Assembly: GCA_938004865.1 (NCBI GenBank)
Contig: CALKVT010000065.1
Span: forward strand, 1-64,000
Source: UBA2376 sp002344285
GTDB lineage: Bacteria; Myxococcota_A; Polyangia; Haliangiales; Haliangiaceae
DNA: 64,000 bases
Direction of reading: 5' to 3'
Translations under genes and position numbers: made by a program
Notes under the pieces: generated by a model
Told to the model about the DNA's origin: nothing
Database searches by the model: none
What the model saw: only the letters and a program-made list of their open reading frames with translations
Part shown: one piece after another, positions 43,866 through 55,546 of the stretch
Numbering within the stretch: the stretch's first letter is position 1
Layout: every line of letters begins with the position of its first letter

Positions 43866-45911
43866 CTACGGGAGCAAGTCGAGCACGGTCCGCTGCAGCT
43901 TGGTGACGAGCTCGTCGGGCACCATGCCGTGGATGTTGACCATCGTGCCGTCCCGTCGCACCGACCACTTCGGCATCACGAGGTCGAACGCCGGGTGCTC
44001 GGTCAACTCGGAGAGGTGGCCCTTCAGCTCGGCCTCGCCGGCCCGGGCGGTCTCCTCGTCGGGGAAGTAGGTCGCGACCTGGAACCCGACCGCGCCGTCG
44101 CCGTCCTCGTCGACCTCGCCGAGCGCGAGCCGCGCCGTGATGTCGGCCCGCTTCATCGTCGCCGATTCGACCGCGCGCCCGAGGCTCTCGCTGGTCGCCA
44201 CGAGCCACAGGCTCGCCCGCCGGTCGATCCCACCGGCGAGCTCCAGCACGCGCGTCGCCCTGGGCGGTCGCCCGAGCCGCGCCGAGATGAACGCCTGGTC
44301 GGCGCCCGGCCGGGTCGAGATGACGAACGTGTGCTCGTCGATCCAGCCGACGACGCGCGTGGTGCCCGCGCTCGAGCGCACGACCGACAGCGCGCCGTCG
44401 TTGCCCGCGCGCTTCACCGTGCCGTCGTCGCCGGCGACGCAGCCCTCGATCTCCTCGCGCGTCCAGGTGCCGCTGGCGACGAGATCGAACGTGCCGAGAC
44501 CGCCGACGACCGCCAGCGACAGCCACGACGCCCGATCGCCGAACGGCAGCTCGCACTCACCGATCATGGTGTCGAGGGCGCCGCGCAGCATCGGCTGCAC
44601 GCGCACGCGCGCGAAGACCTCCGACAGCTCCGGCGCGCGCCGGAGCTCGGCGACCGAGACGCCGATCATCGCCTCGACGTCGGGGCTGTGGCGGCGCACG
44701 CTCGCGGCGAGCGCCTCGCGCACCGCCGTGCGCTCCTCCGGCGGCAGCGGCACCGGTCCGCCGCCGTCGCCCGCGCCCGCGTCGACCAGGACCACGCGCG
44801 CGGGCCCCTCGCCCGACCACGGGTCGTCGGGCCCCGTGAGCAGCTTGGTCGCCGGCCCGCCGCGGGTCGCGACGAAGATCGCGATGCCGCCGGCCACGGC
44901 GAACACCCCCGCCGCGGCCGCCAGCGGCCAGCGCAGGCGCGTGCGCACCGTCTCGACGCCGCGCTCGCCCGAGGCCGTCGCGCCGGTGGTGACCCGCTGC
45001 TCCGCCGACCACGCGGCTTGCGGCAGCATCAGCGGCGACGATGGCGGGTGCTGCGGCGCCAGGGGGACCGTCGAGCGCGCGGCCGAGACGTCGGTGCCCG
45101 AAGCGGCGACGACCTCGTCGCAGAGCGCGGTCACGGACGGCGGGCGGTTGGGCGCGCGCGTGGACAGCGCACGCGCGACCAGCTCGTCGAGCGCCGGCGG
45201 CACCGCGACGAGCGCACCGAGCCGCGCCGGGTTGAGGCGCACCTCGGGATCGACCGAATCGGCCCACGGCAGGCGACCGGCGATCATCGCGAACAGCGTC
45301 ACCGCGAGCTCGTAGACGTCGGTCGCGATCGACGCCGGATGGCCGAAGAAGCGCTCCGGCGCCATGTACGCCGGCGTGCCCCGGACCATCCCGCTCTGCG
45401 TCGGCGGCGCGATGCCCTCGGTCGCGACCTTCGCGATGCCGAAGTCGAGGAGCACCGCATGCTCCCCCGATGGCCCCGACACGAGCATCACGTTCTCCGG
45501 CTTGAGATCGCGGTGGATGAGCGAGCGCGCGTGCATCGCCGACACCGCGTCGCAGAGCTGCACGAAGAGCGCGACCGCCTGCGCGAGTGGCAGCGGTCCA
45601 CGCGCGAGCCGCCGCGCGAGCGTCTCGCCGGGCAGCTTCTCCATCGCGAGGTAGGGACGCCCGTCGGGGAGCGAGCCCGCGGCCAGCACCTTCACGACGC
45701 CGGGATGGGTCATCTCGACGAGCAAGCGCGCCTCGGCGAGGAAGCGATCGCGATCTCCGGCGGTCAGCTCACCTCGGAGCACCTTGAGCGCAACTTCCCG
45801 ATGTCCCCACCGTGCGCCGTACACGGTTCCGCTGCCGCCTTCCCCAAGAGTTTCGACGATGGAGAAATCTCCTAGTCTAATCGGGGATCTATGTGCCGTG
45901 TTGTCGCTCAC
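43866..45911 (-). CDS. Transmembrane Ser/Thr protein kinase with large extracytoplasmic domain
   Basis: 681 residues from GTG 45911. Kinase domain ~14-270: GEGGSGTVYGA glycine loop, K43 (VALK), HRDLKPEN (133-140), DFG (156-158), GTPAYMAPE (178-186). Membrane segment ~329-348 (LAAAAGVFAVAGGIAIFVAT). The C-terminal ~330 residues form an unrecognised extracytoplasmic domain containing a Glu/Arg-rich helical part and a beta-rich part (LWLVATSESLG, AVGFQVATYF). Its -10 (TACACT, 25 nt upstream) shares its TA with a plus-strand box facing the response-regulator gene. Likely a sensor kinase of an envelope signal. Confidence 0.9.
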   Translation of the reverse strand: MSDNTAHRSPIRLGDFSIVETLGEGGSGTVYGARWGHREVALKVLRGELTAGDRDRFLAEARLLVEMTHPGVVKVLAAGSLPDGRPYLAMEKLPGETLARRLARGPLPLAQAVALFVQLCDAVSAMHARSLIHRDLKPENVMLVSGPSGEHAVLLDFGIAKVATEGIAPPTQSGMVRGTPAYMAPERFFGHPASIATDVYELAVTLFAMIAGRLPWADSVDPEVRLNPARLGALVAVPPALDELVARALSTRAPNRPPSVTALCDEVVAASGTDVSAARSTVPLAPQHPPSSPLMLPQAAWSAEQRVTTGATASGERGVETVRTRLRWPLAAAAGVFAVAGGIAIFVATRGGPATKLLTGPDDPWSGEGPARVVLVDAGAGDGGGPVPLPPEERTAVREALAASVRRHSPDVEAMIGVSVAELRRAPELSEVFARVRVQPMLRGALDTMIGECELPFGDRASWLSLAVVGGLGTFDLVASGTWTREEIEGCVAGDDGTVKRAGNDGALSVVRSSAGTTRVVGWIDEHTFVISTRPGADQAFISARLGRPPRATRVLELAGGIDRRASLWLVATSESLGRAVESATMKRADITARLALGEVDEDGDGAVGFQVATYFPDEETARAGEAELKGHLSELTEHPAFDLVMPKWSVRRDGTMVNIHGMVPDELVTKLQRTVLDLLP

Positions 45912-45936
45912 CTAGCCGTGACGGAGAAGAATGCGG

Positions 45937-45946
45937 AGTGTATCCT
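45937..45946. promoter_or_regulatory. Overlapping divergent -10 boxes, kinase / response regulator
   Basis: Minus strand TACACT (45942-45937), plus strand TATCCT (45941-45946), sharing the TA at 45941-45942. The kinase mRNA would have a ~20-nt leader, the regulator mRNA one of ~140 nt. Confidence 0.4.
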
Positions 45947-46090
45947 TCGAGTACGGGCGATCAACTGGATCGACTTCGACCGAAGCAACCCTATCGGATA
46001 ACAACTGACCTGCGTGGCCGAGCCAGTGCCACCGACCATGACCAAACATTGAGCGCAAAGAGAAGCACGCCTCCCAGAGGAAAGTCGAAC

Positions 46091-46714
46091 ATGATCCGTG
46101 TCGTCATAGCCGAGGATCACAACCTGATTCGCGAAGCCCTGTCGCGCATGCTGAGCGAGAGCGGGAAGATCGAGGTGGAAGCCGAAGCGGCGAACGGCGC
46201 GGCGGCGGTCGATCTCACCAGAAAGCACAAGCCCGACGTCCTGTTGCTCGACGTGACCATGCCGGGCAAGGACGGCATCCAGGCGCTCTCCGAGCTCGGC
46301 GAGATGGGGCTTCCGACCAAGGTCATCATGCTGACCATGCACGAGGACGAGGCCCACGGCGTGCGCGCGATGCGCGCGGGCGCGGCGGGCTACGTCAAGA
46401 AGTCGGGCAACCTCGACGAGCTGATCGGCGCGATCGAGAAGGTCCACGCCGGCGAGCAGGTCGTCCCGGCCGAGGTCGAGGCCGCGCTCGCGCGCAAGCG
46501 CAGCGAGCACCCGGCGCAGATCCTCTCGCAGCGCGAGTTCCAGGTGATGAGCTACCTGGCGTCGGGCAAGACCAACCGCGAGATCGCCGCGATCCTCGAG
46601 ATCAGCGTCAAGACCGTCGACACCCACCGCGGCCACGTGCTGAAGAAGCTGCGGCTGCGCAACAACTCCGACATCACGCGCTTCGCGATCCAGAACGGGC
46701 TCTTGCCCGTCTGA
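46091..46714 (+). CDS. NarL/LuxR-family response regulator
   Basis: 207 residues. Receiver domain with the acidic pair E8-D9, phospho-acceptor D54 (LLLDVTMPG), T82 and K103 (GYVKKSG). A C-terminal LuxR-type helix-turn-helix (~145-207) has LSQREFQVMSYLASGKTNREI and ISVKTVDTHRGHVLKKL. It should bind DNA when phosphorylated. No histidine kinase is adjacent; it stands divergent to a Ser/Thr kinase, so control by that kinase is possible. GAGGAAAG lies 7 nt before the ATG. Its last 41 nt overlap the convergent M23 peptidase gene. Confidence 0.93.
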   Translation: MIRVVIAEDHNLIREALSRMLSESGKIEVEAEAANGAAAVDLTRKHKPDVLLLDVTMPGKDGIQALSELGEMGLPTKVIMLTMHEDEAHGVRAMRAGAAGYVKKSGNLDELIGAIEKVHAGEQVVPAEVEAALARKRSEHPAQILSQREFQVMSYLASGKTNREIAAILEISVKTVDTHRGHVLKKLRLRNNSDITRFAIQNGLLPV

Positions 46715-47951
46715 TCGGCGCGACGCCGGCGAGTAGCACGAGCGCGAGGACCAGCGCGCCCGACGTGCGCTCGCCGCCCGCGTCGCATCCGCCCGCGGCG
46801 GCGCCGTCGGGATCCTCGTCGCACGGCACGCTGCACGCGCCCCATGCGCCGCCGCTGCAGGTCGCGGTGCCGTCGCAGCAGGCGCGCACCAGCCCGTCGT
46901 CGCCGACGCCGTCGCAGTCCCCGTCGACGCCGTCGCATCGCTCCTCGGCGCCGGGGAAGATCGTCGCGTCGTCGTCGGCGCAGTCCTGGCCCGGACCGAA
47001 CCCGTCGCCGTCGGCGTCGTTCGAGGGCGTGACCACGACCGTGACCTCGGTCCAGACGATCTGACCGAACCCGGCGCCGTCGCGCGCGAGCTGCCAGCTC
47101 GAGCGCTGCGTGCCCTCGCCGGCCGCGGTCATGGTCAACGCGACCTCGACCTCGTCGTGGGGTGCGGCGGCGGCGATCGCGACGCTGCCGGCGCCGAACG
47201 CCGGGCCGTCGACGTGCTCGAGCGTGTAGCCCGGGCCCCACGTCGACGTGCCGCTGTTGCGCAGCCGCCAGATCTTCACGAACGTCGTGCCGGCGACGAC
47301 CTCGGTGCCGTCGGGGATGGTGACGTCGGCGACGAACGCCGCGTCGTCGACGGGCGGCGGCGGCCCGCCACACGAGGTCGTCGGCATGCCGGTGCCCTGG
47401 TCCCGCCAGTACGAGATCGGCCCGCCGCACGGGCCGGCGAAGGGATCGTCGGCGGCGCCCGAGTAATACGAGCCGGTCTCGCTGACGCCGACGCGGGTCT
47501 CGAAGTGGAGGTGCGGTCCGCTCGAGTTGCCCGACGTCCCCGAGCGTCCCACGGGCGCGCCGCAGGTGACGGTGGCGCCGAGCGTCGGGATGCCGGTGCC
47601 CGCGGACAGGTGCGCGTAGATCGTCTCGTCGCCGTCGCCGTGGAAGATCGCCGCGAGGTTGCCGAACCCGCCGCCGTCGGTCGAGCCGAGGTAGCCGTCG
47701 CCGAAGCCGTCGGTGCGGTGCTTCACCCAGCCGCCCAGCGCGGCGTAGACCTGCGTCTGGCGCGGCACGCCGACGTCGGTGCCGCGGTGACCTGCGTAGG
47801 TGCGCGACTGGCAGCGCCAGTCGGTGGTGCCGCCGTGGTCGTAGTAGGCGGTGACCGTGCCCGCGTCGAGTGGCCAGCGGTACGGATCGGCGGCGGCGGC
47901 GCCGCCGGTCGCGACGATGATGGCGAGGGCGGCGACGAGCGAACGCGTCAC
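46674..47951 (-). CDS. Secreted M23 peptidase with NBR1-Ig-like domain, MopE-like motif and MYXO-CTERM-type tail
   Basis: 425 residues from GTG. Signal peptide (LVAALAIIVATGGAAAA). M23 (lysostaphin-like) zinc peptidase ~20-165 with metal ligands in GHRGTDVG and HLHFE. Then an Ig-like domain of the next-to-BRCA1 type (TFVKIWRLRNSGTSTWGPGY), a Cys/Asp-rich calcium/metal motif (DADGDGFGPGQDCADDD, RCDGVDGDCDG), and a C-terminal GGCDAGG plus helix and Arg-rich end as in MYXO-CTERM surface proteins. Expected to cut peptidoglycan cross-bridges at the cell surface, useful for prey lysis or wall remodelling. GTGA overlap with the upstream propeller lipoprotein. Confidence 0.88.
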   Translation of the reverse strand: MTRSLVAALAIIVATGGAAAADPYRWPLDAGTVTAYYDHGGTTDWRCQSRTYAGHRGTDVGVPRQTQVYAALGGWVKHRTDGFGDGYLGSTDGGGFGNLAAIFHGDGDETIYAHLSAGTGIPTLGATVTCGAPVGRSGTSGNSSGPHLHFETRVGVSETGSYYSGAADDPFAGPCGGPISYWRDQGTGMPTTSCGGPPPPVDDAAFVADVTIPDGTEVVAGTTFVKIWRLRNSGTSTWGPGYTLEHVDGPAFGAGSVAIAAAAPHDEVEVALTMTAAGEGTQRSSWQLARDGAGFGQIVWTEVTVVVTPSNDADGDGFGPGQDCADDDATIFPGAEERCDGVDGDCDGVGDDGLVRACCDGTATCSGGAWGACSVPCDEDPDGAAAGGCDAGGERTSGALVLALVLLAGVAPIRRARARSGSRSA

Positions 47952-48901
47952 GGGACGCTCCCGACCGGCGCGGCGAGCGCGGCGCGGATCTCGTCGCCGT
48001 CGAGCGTGCGGGCGCCCGCGGGCGAGACCGCGACCACGGCGTCGGCGTGGGGCTGCGGCCAGCGCCCCGGACCGAGGGAGACGGCGCGGCCGGTCTCGAC
48101 GTCGAGCGCCCACAGGACCGAGACGTCGTCGTAGGTCGCGGTGAACACGGCGGTCCGCGCGTCGAGCCACACCAGCTCGCGCCCGGGCACGGGCACGAAC
48201 GACGCGTCGACGGCGCGCGCACCGACGTTGGTGAGCTGACGCGGCCGCGCGCCGGGGCGCGCGAGCCACAAGGACGCGATGCCGGTGCGCGCGGAGACGA
48301 AGACGATGTCGTCGCTGCCCGGACGGAAGAACGGCGACGAGTCCATGGGGTGGTCGGTGACGACGCGCCGCGTGCCACGGTCGAGATCGAGCACGACCAG
48401 GCGGCCGGTCGTCGCCGGCGAGATGTCGTCGCCGCGCAGCGCGGTGAAGGCGACGGCGCGGCGATCGGGCGCGACGCGCGGATCGGCGACGTGCGTGGCG
48501 AGGACCCGGGGCTCGCTCGAGGGCGTCGCGAGCACGAGCTCGCGATCGCGCGTGAGCGAGACGACGCGACTCGCGTCGAGCCGCGCCGCGGCGAGGAGAT
48601 CGCCCCGGCCCCACGGCGTCAACCCACCCGAGGCCCCGACCCACGCCGCGTCGCAGGAGGCGGCGTGCGCGTCGCCGGCCGGACCCGGCGGACAGACGAG
48701 CGCGACGTCGCCGTCGAGGGCCGCGACGTCGCCGCGCGCGGCCAGCGCGACGAGCGCCTCGGCCCCGAGCGACGGACGCGTGACCTCGGCGATCGACGCC
48801 GGCGCCGCCTCGCGGGCGACGACGCTGCCGGCGCGCGGCCCCGGCTCGGCGCACGCCCCGAGCACCGCGAGCAGGACGAGCCGGCGCGAAGGAACAACCA
48901 T
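47948..48901 (-). CDS. TolB-like beta-propeller lipoprotein
   Basis: 317 residues from ATG 48901 with a lipobox (LAVLGAC). The body has PD40/TolB-like blades: RVAPDRRAVAFTALRGD, PFFRPGSDDIVFVSARTG, ASLWLARPGARPRQLTN, DVETGRAVSLGPGRWP. It overlaps the M23 peptidase gene (GTGA), so the two are co-translated and may work together at the envelope. No -10 box is evident close to the start. Confidence 0.78.
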   Translation of the reverse strand: MVVPSRRLVLLAVLGACAEPGPRAGSVVAREAAPASIAEVTRPSLGAEALVALAARGDVAALDGDVALVCPPGPAGDAHAASCDAAWVGASGGLTPWGRGDLLAAARLDASRVVSLTRDRELVLATPSSEPRVLATHVADPRVAPDRRAVAFTALRGDDISPATTGRLVVLDLDRGTRRVVTDHPMDSSPFFRPGSDDIVFVSARTGIASLWLARPGARPRQLTNVGARAVDASFVPVPGRELVWLDARTAVFTATYDDVSVLWALDVETGRAVSLGPGRWPQPHADAVVAVSPAGARTLDGDEIRAALAAPVGSVP

Positions 48902-48966
48902 GGCGTTCACCAGCAGCAACGCACGTGCCACGCCTCACCGCGGACAAACGAAGGGTTGCGCGCGCG

Positions 48967-50220
48967 TCAGTGCCCACCGGCGTGGGCACCCGGACGGACG
49001 GGCTGCACCCACGCGCGCGCGCCGTCGCCGCGCTCGACCACGGCGCGGACGTAGCCGCCCACGCCGGCGAGGTGAAAGCGCGCCCGCGGCCCCTTGATCT
49101 CGGCGAGGACGTGGCCGCCGGCGCCGATGAAGCGAGTGACGTGGGAGGCCGGTCCAGCGCCCGCGACCTCGATCTCGAGCGCCCCGTCCCACACCTCGGC
49201 GCGCGCGAGCGAGACGCCGGTCGACGCGTAGAAGCGGCCCTCGTCGATCGCGCGCACGATCGCGGCCGGCTCGCGCGGGGCGTCGACCATGATCCAGCCG
49301 CCGCCGGCGGGGTAGCGGCCGCCTCCGCCTTCGTCGTAGTCATGGGCGTCGTCGGTCGCGATCCCCCACATCGTGCCGCCCGCCGTGAGCACGGCGTCCC
49401 ACAGCTGCTCGGTCGACGGGCGGCGGGCGTCGCCTGCGTTCCACTTCGCGAACTGGACGTTCGCGATCTCGACGAGGTGGACGCCCTCGCCGGCGAGCAG
49501 CGAGAGGAGCTCCGTGCTGGTGCCCCAGTGCCACTGCGGGTGGTTGAGCTGAACGACGCCGCCCGCGGCCGCGATCCAGCGCAGCGCCGCGCGATACATC
49601 GAGACGCGCGTCGTCGCCTTGCGGTCCGCCCACTCGATCTTCCCCTCGGGGCGCGTGTGCACGCCGAGGCCGTTCACGTGGATCCGGCACTTGCCCTCGG
49701 GCTCGGGCGGCGGCGGGTCGCACTTGCCCGGGTTGTACGTCAGCTCGACGCCGGCGAGGACGACGAGCCCCTTGTCCGGGAACCGGACGGCCGGCCCGGC
49801 GGCGATCGCCGGGTCGACGCGGGTCACGCGGTTGTGGTCGGTGAGGACGATGAAGTCGTAACCGCGGGTCTCGTACCAGGCGATCACGCCCTTCACGTCG
49901 GTGGATGAGTCGCCCGACGGCGCGGCGTGGACGTGCGTCGATCCCTTGAGCCATTTCGGAGGTGCCGGACGTACCCCCGTGCCCGTGCCCGTGCCCGTGC
50001 CCGATCCGGGGCCGGCGTCGACGGAGAGCTCGGACACGGCGGCGTCGGGCGACGCGTCGGCGGCGTCGGCGGCGCCCGCGTCCTGATCGGGCACGGGCAC
50101 GGGCACGGGCACGGGCACGGGCACGGGCACGGGCACGGGTTCGGATGGCGCGATGGTGGGCGGCGGGGTGGACCCACACGCCGCGGTGACCACGAGCGCG
50201 AGCGGGAAGCGGAGCTTCAC
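48967..50220 (-). CDS. PHP-domain lipoprotein (metal-dependent phosphoesterase type)
   Basis: 417 residues from GTG 50220, overlapping the sulfatase-like gene stop (GTGA). Lipobox ALVVTAAC, then two low-complexity linkers, one of Val-Pro repeats and one of Gly-Thr repeats, encoded by hexamer arrays in opposite orientation. The PHP domain starts near residue ~95 with KGSTHVHAAPSGDSST (HxH), then FIVLTDHNRVT, GVELTYNPG, LNHPQWHW and IATDDAHDYDE, a full set of PHP metal ligands. It should be a phosphoesterase anchored outside the inner membrane; substrate unknown. Confidence 0.82.
   Translation of the reverse strand: MKLRFPLALVVTAACGSTPPPTIAPSEPVPVPVPVPVPVPVPVPDQDAGAADAADASPDAAVSELSVDAGPGSGTGTGTGTGVRPAPPKWLKGSTHVHAAPSGDSSTDVKGVIAWYETRGYDFIVLTDHNRVTRVDPAIAAGPAVRFPDKGLVVLAGVELTYNPGKCDPPPPEPEGKCRIHVNGLGVHTRPEGKIEWADRKATTRVSMYRAALRWIAAAGGVVQLNHPQWHWGTSTELLSLLAGEGVHLVEIANVQFAKWNAGDARRPSTEQLWDAVLTAGGTMWGIATDDAHDYDEGGGGRYPAGGGWIMVDAPREPAAIVRAIDEGRFYASTGVSLARAEVWDGALEIEVAGAGPASHVTRFIGAGGHVLAEIKGPRARFHLAGVGGYVRAVVERGDGARAWVQPVRPGAHAGGH
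49975..50003 (+). repeat. (GTGCCC)n array, coding Gly-Thr repeats on the minus strand
   Basis: Four to five CGTGCC hexamers ending GTGCCCGATC. Together with 50086-50142 it forms an inverted pair of arrays about 80 nt apart in the PHP gene. Confidence 0.85.
50086..50142 (+). repeat. (GGGCAC)n array, coding Val-Pro repeats on the minus strand
   Basis: Eight to nine GGGCAC hexamers starting GATCGGGCAC, the reverse complement of the array at 49975-50003. The minus-strand frame reads Val-Pro eight times. Confidence 0.85.
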
Positions 50221-52475
50221 GGCGCCGTCCGCTCCAGCGCCTCGGCAGCCCCGGGCAGGAGGTTGGTCACGACGCCCATCGTGCGCTTGTGCCACCGCGC
50301 GCGGGTCGCGAGGAAGAGCCCGAGGGCGTCGGTGGTGAGCCGGCGCGCGGCGTGGTTGTCCGGGCCGACGTCGGTGCGCTCGTCGGGATCCGCGACCACG
50401 TCGATGACGACCGGCACGCCACGCTTGCCGACCTTCAGCTTCCAGCGCGCGACGCGCATCGCGTGCGCGTACTCGAACTGCGAGGCGTAGCTCGGCCGCG
50501 GCCAGCCCCGGTTCGTGCCCGCCGCCCGCGGCACGAGCGACTCGCCCTGCAACGCGGCCGGGAGGTCGGCGCCGAGCGCGTCGAGGATCGTCGGCATCAC
50601 GTCGACGCCCTCCGCGCCCTCCTCGACGACCGCCGCCGCGACCCGCGCCGGGTAGTGGACGAGCAACGGCACGCGCACCAGCGTCTCGCGCAAGGAGCCA
50701 CCGTGACCGCAGCGACCGTCCTCGAAGAGCTCCTCGCCGTGATCGGCGGTGATGACGATCATGGTCTGCTCGTAGATGCCCATGCGCTGGAGCCCGGCGA
50801 CGAGATCGCCGAGCCGCGCGTCGTGGTAGCTGACCGCCGAGTCGTAGATCGCGCGCAGGCGCTCGATGTCGCGCCGGGGCGGGATCCTGGAGCAGCCCAT
50901 CTCGCCCTTCTTGATGCCGAGCTCCCTCATCGTGCCGTACTTCTGGAACGGGCCGGTGTACGGCTTGGGGGCGTCGTACTGCTCGATCCACGGCTCGCGC
51001 GCGATCCACGGCCCGTGGGTATCGACGGTGCCGAGGAACAGGAGCGCCGGCTCTGCCTTGCGCGCGTCGAGGCGCGCCAGCGCGGCCTCGACCACGTCGG
51101 CGCCGAGGAGCACCCCGTTCACCACGCCCTTCTCCCGCATCATGTTGCGGAACTCGGCGAAGCCGCGCGCGTAGCCGCCGCCCTCGGTGACGAAGCCGTT
51201 GCCGGTGACGCCGATCGGCGCGAGCCCCGCGGCGCGCACCATCTCGCCGAGGACCGCGAGCTCGCGCGGGATCCGCCAGCTGCCGCCGACGCCGGCGAGC
51301 CGGACGTTGTGCACCGCGGGGTACGTCCCCGTCCACACCGTGGCGTGGGAGGTCTGCGACTCGTTGCCGCCGACGTAGAACTGGCGGAAGACCGCGCCGG
51401 ACGCCGCGAGCTTCTCGAAGTTGGGGACCTCGGCGCGCGCGGCCGGGTTGAAGGGACGGACGCGATCCGCGCGCAGGGCGTCCATCACCCAGACGATCAC
51501 GTACCGGGGTGGCGGACCCGACGGCGCGGCGGCGAGAGGTCCGCCCGGGACCGTGATCCGCGGATCGGCGAGCGTCGCCCGCGGACAGTCGCGCGCGACG
51601 AGCTCGAGGCGCACGGCGCGCTCGCCGACGGGCGAGAGATCGACGTGCCGCGTGTCGCCACCGAGGAGGCCGCCGGCGCGCGTGCCGTCGTCGCTGTGCG
51701 CCGACACCTCGACGCGGCAGTCGCCGGTGACCTCGGCGACGAGGTGCGCGTCGAGCGGCAGGTGCGCGTACCACGCGAGCGCGGCGCCGTCGTCGAGGGC
51801 GAGCGAGCGCGCCTGCGCGTCCCACGCGGCGTGCGCGAGCGGCTGCGGGTCGGCGTCGACGCGGGTGGCGTCGGCGTAGATGCGGATCGTCGCGAGCGCG
51901 ATCTCGCCGCCCTCGATGACGATCGTGTTCTCACCGGCGGCGAGGAGCCCGGGCGAGACCTCGAGCGCGTGCCAGACGCGGCCCGGCACCACGTCGATCG
52001 TGCCGGCCTTGCGCCCGCCGATCTTGATCGTGCGTCGCGACGGCTCCGTGTCCGGGGCACCGACGAGCTCGAACGCGACGCCGCGCGCCGCGGCGGCCTG
52101 CGCCTCGGTGAGCGGCAGCTCGATCGGTCCACCCTTCGGCGCGAGGGCGACGCGCTGGCCGTGGACGGTCGCCCCCAGCCGCCAGCGCCGCACCGGCATG
52201 TCGAAGCGGATGTAGCGGGCGAAGCCGACGGAGCTCGCGTCGACGACGAGGTCGCCGTCGACCGCGCGATGCGCGGTGAGCAGGTTGTCGCCCAGCGAGA
52301 ACACCTGTCGCTCGGACCGGCGCGCGACCTCTGGCTCGGGCTCGACCTCGCCGGCGGCGTCGCCGGTGGCCGCGAGCGCCGCATCCGCCCCACGCCCGCG
52401 CTTCCCCTTGTCCTTGCAGGCGAACAACGAGAGCACCCCGAGCGCGGCGGCTACACAGACCAGTCGTCGCACCAC
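50217..52475 (-). CDS. Sulfatase-superfamily lipoprotein lacking the formylglycine Cys
   Basis: 752 residues from the first of two adjacent GTG codons (52475 or 52472). Lipobox GVLSLFAC. An N-terminal beta-sandwich part (~60-300) precedes a sulfatase/alkaline-phosphatase-type domain: metal-binding VIVWVMDALRADRVRPF, active-site loop NESQTSHATVWTGTYP, FLGTVDTHGPW and ITADHGEELFEDGRCGHGG. The loop has Ser/Thr instead of the C/S-x-P-x-R sulfatase signature, which points to a phosphoryl- or phosphoethanolamine-type transferase/hydrolase rather than a true sulfatase. It overlaps the PHP phosphoesterase gene (GTGA). Confidence 0.82.
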   Translation of the reverse strand: MVRRLVCVAAALGVLSLFACKDKGKRGRGADAALAATGDAAGEVEPEPEVARRSERQVFSLGDNLLTAHRAVDGDLVVDASSVGFARYIRFDMPVRRWRLGATVHGQRVALAPKGGPIELPLTEAQAAAARGVAFELVGAPDTEPSRRTIKIGGRKAGTIDVVPGRVWHALEVSPGLLAAGENTIVIEGGEIALATIRIYADATRVDADPQPLAHAAWDAQARSLALDDGAALAWYAHLPLDAHLVAEVTGDCRVEVSAHSDDGTRAGGLLGGDTRHVDLSPVGERAVRLELVARDCPRATLADPRITVPGGPLAAAPSGPPPRYVIVWVMDALRADRVRPFNPAARAEVPNFEKLAASGAVFRQFYVGGNESQTSHATVWTGTYPAVHNVRLAGVGGSWRIPRELAVLGEMVRAAGLAPIGVTGNGFVTEGGGYARGFAEFRNMMREKGVVNGVLLGADVVEAALARLDARKAEPALLFLGTVDTHGPWIAREPWIEQYDAPKPYTGPFQKYGTMRELGIKKGEMGCSRIPPRRDIERLRAIYDSAVSYHDARLGDLVAGLQRMGIYEQTMIVITADHGEELFEDGRCGHGGSLRETLVRVPLLVHYPARVAAAVVEEGAEGVDVMPTILDALGADLPAALQGESLVPRAAGTNRGWPRPSYASQFEYAHAMRVARWKLKVGKRGVPVVIDVVADPDERTDVGPDNHAARRLTTDALGLFLATRARWHKRTMGVVTNLLPGAAEALERTAP

Positions 52476-52490
52476 CCGAGTGTGCCACGG

Positions 52491-52540
52491 CTGACGCCCG
52501 AGGCCTCTTCCGGAGGCCCGACGCCCGAAGCCCGAGGCCG
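52491..52540. repeat. GCCCGAGGCC dispersed repeat between the sulfatase-like and tex genes
   Basis: CTGACGCCCGAGGCC, GACGCCCGAAGCCCGAGGCC and a CCGGAGGCCCG spacer: the reverse-strand form of the motif found at 17793-18024 and 29398-29495. Confidence 0.7.
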
Positions 52541-52563
52541 AACTGACCGAGGCGCCGCCTCGG

Positions 52564-52569
<6 letters not shown>
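52541..52569 (-). terminator. Strong inverted repeat across the tex stop codon
   Basis: Perfect 14-nt arms (AACTGACCGAGGCG and its complement) around a single central base. The tex stop TGA lies in one arm. On the plus strand it is followed by TTCTTGTCCTT, but tex is on the minus strand where no U-run follows. It could act as a terminator or as a 3' mRNA stabiliser. Confidence 0.5.
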
Positions 52570-55473
<2,904 letters not shown>

Positions 55474-55530
55474 GGCTGGTTCCGTCGGAAGGGCGGGACC
55501 GTAGCCGCGTCCCCCTCGACTTGCAACGTG

Positions 55531-55536
55531 TATGCT
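55531..55536 (+). promoter_or_regulatory. -10 box of the adenine deaminase gene
   Basis: TATGCT, 10 nt before ATG 55547. It contains the alternative ATG 55532, which therefore is unlikely to be the start. Confidence 0.45.
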
Positions 55537-55546
55537 GACCCGGGCC

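Noticed and set aside
49975..50142. Regular short repeats that could suggest a CRISPR array.
   Set aside because: The unit is a 6-nt hexamer with no unique spacers, and it codes for linkers in a PHP lipoprotein.
55532..55546. ATG 55532 as the deaminase start.
   Set aside because: It lies inside the TATGCT -10 box, so the mRNA would begin after it; ATG 55547 fits.
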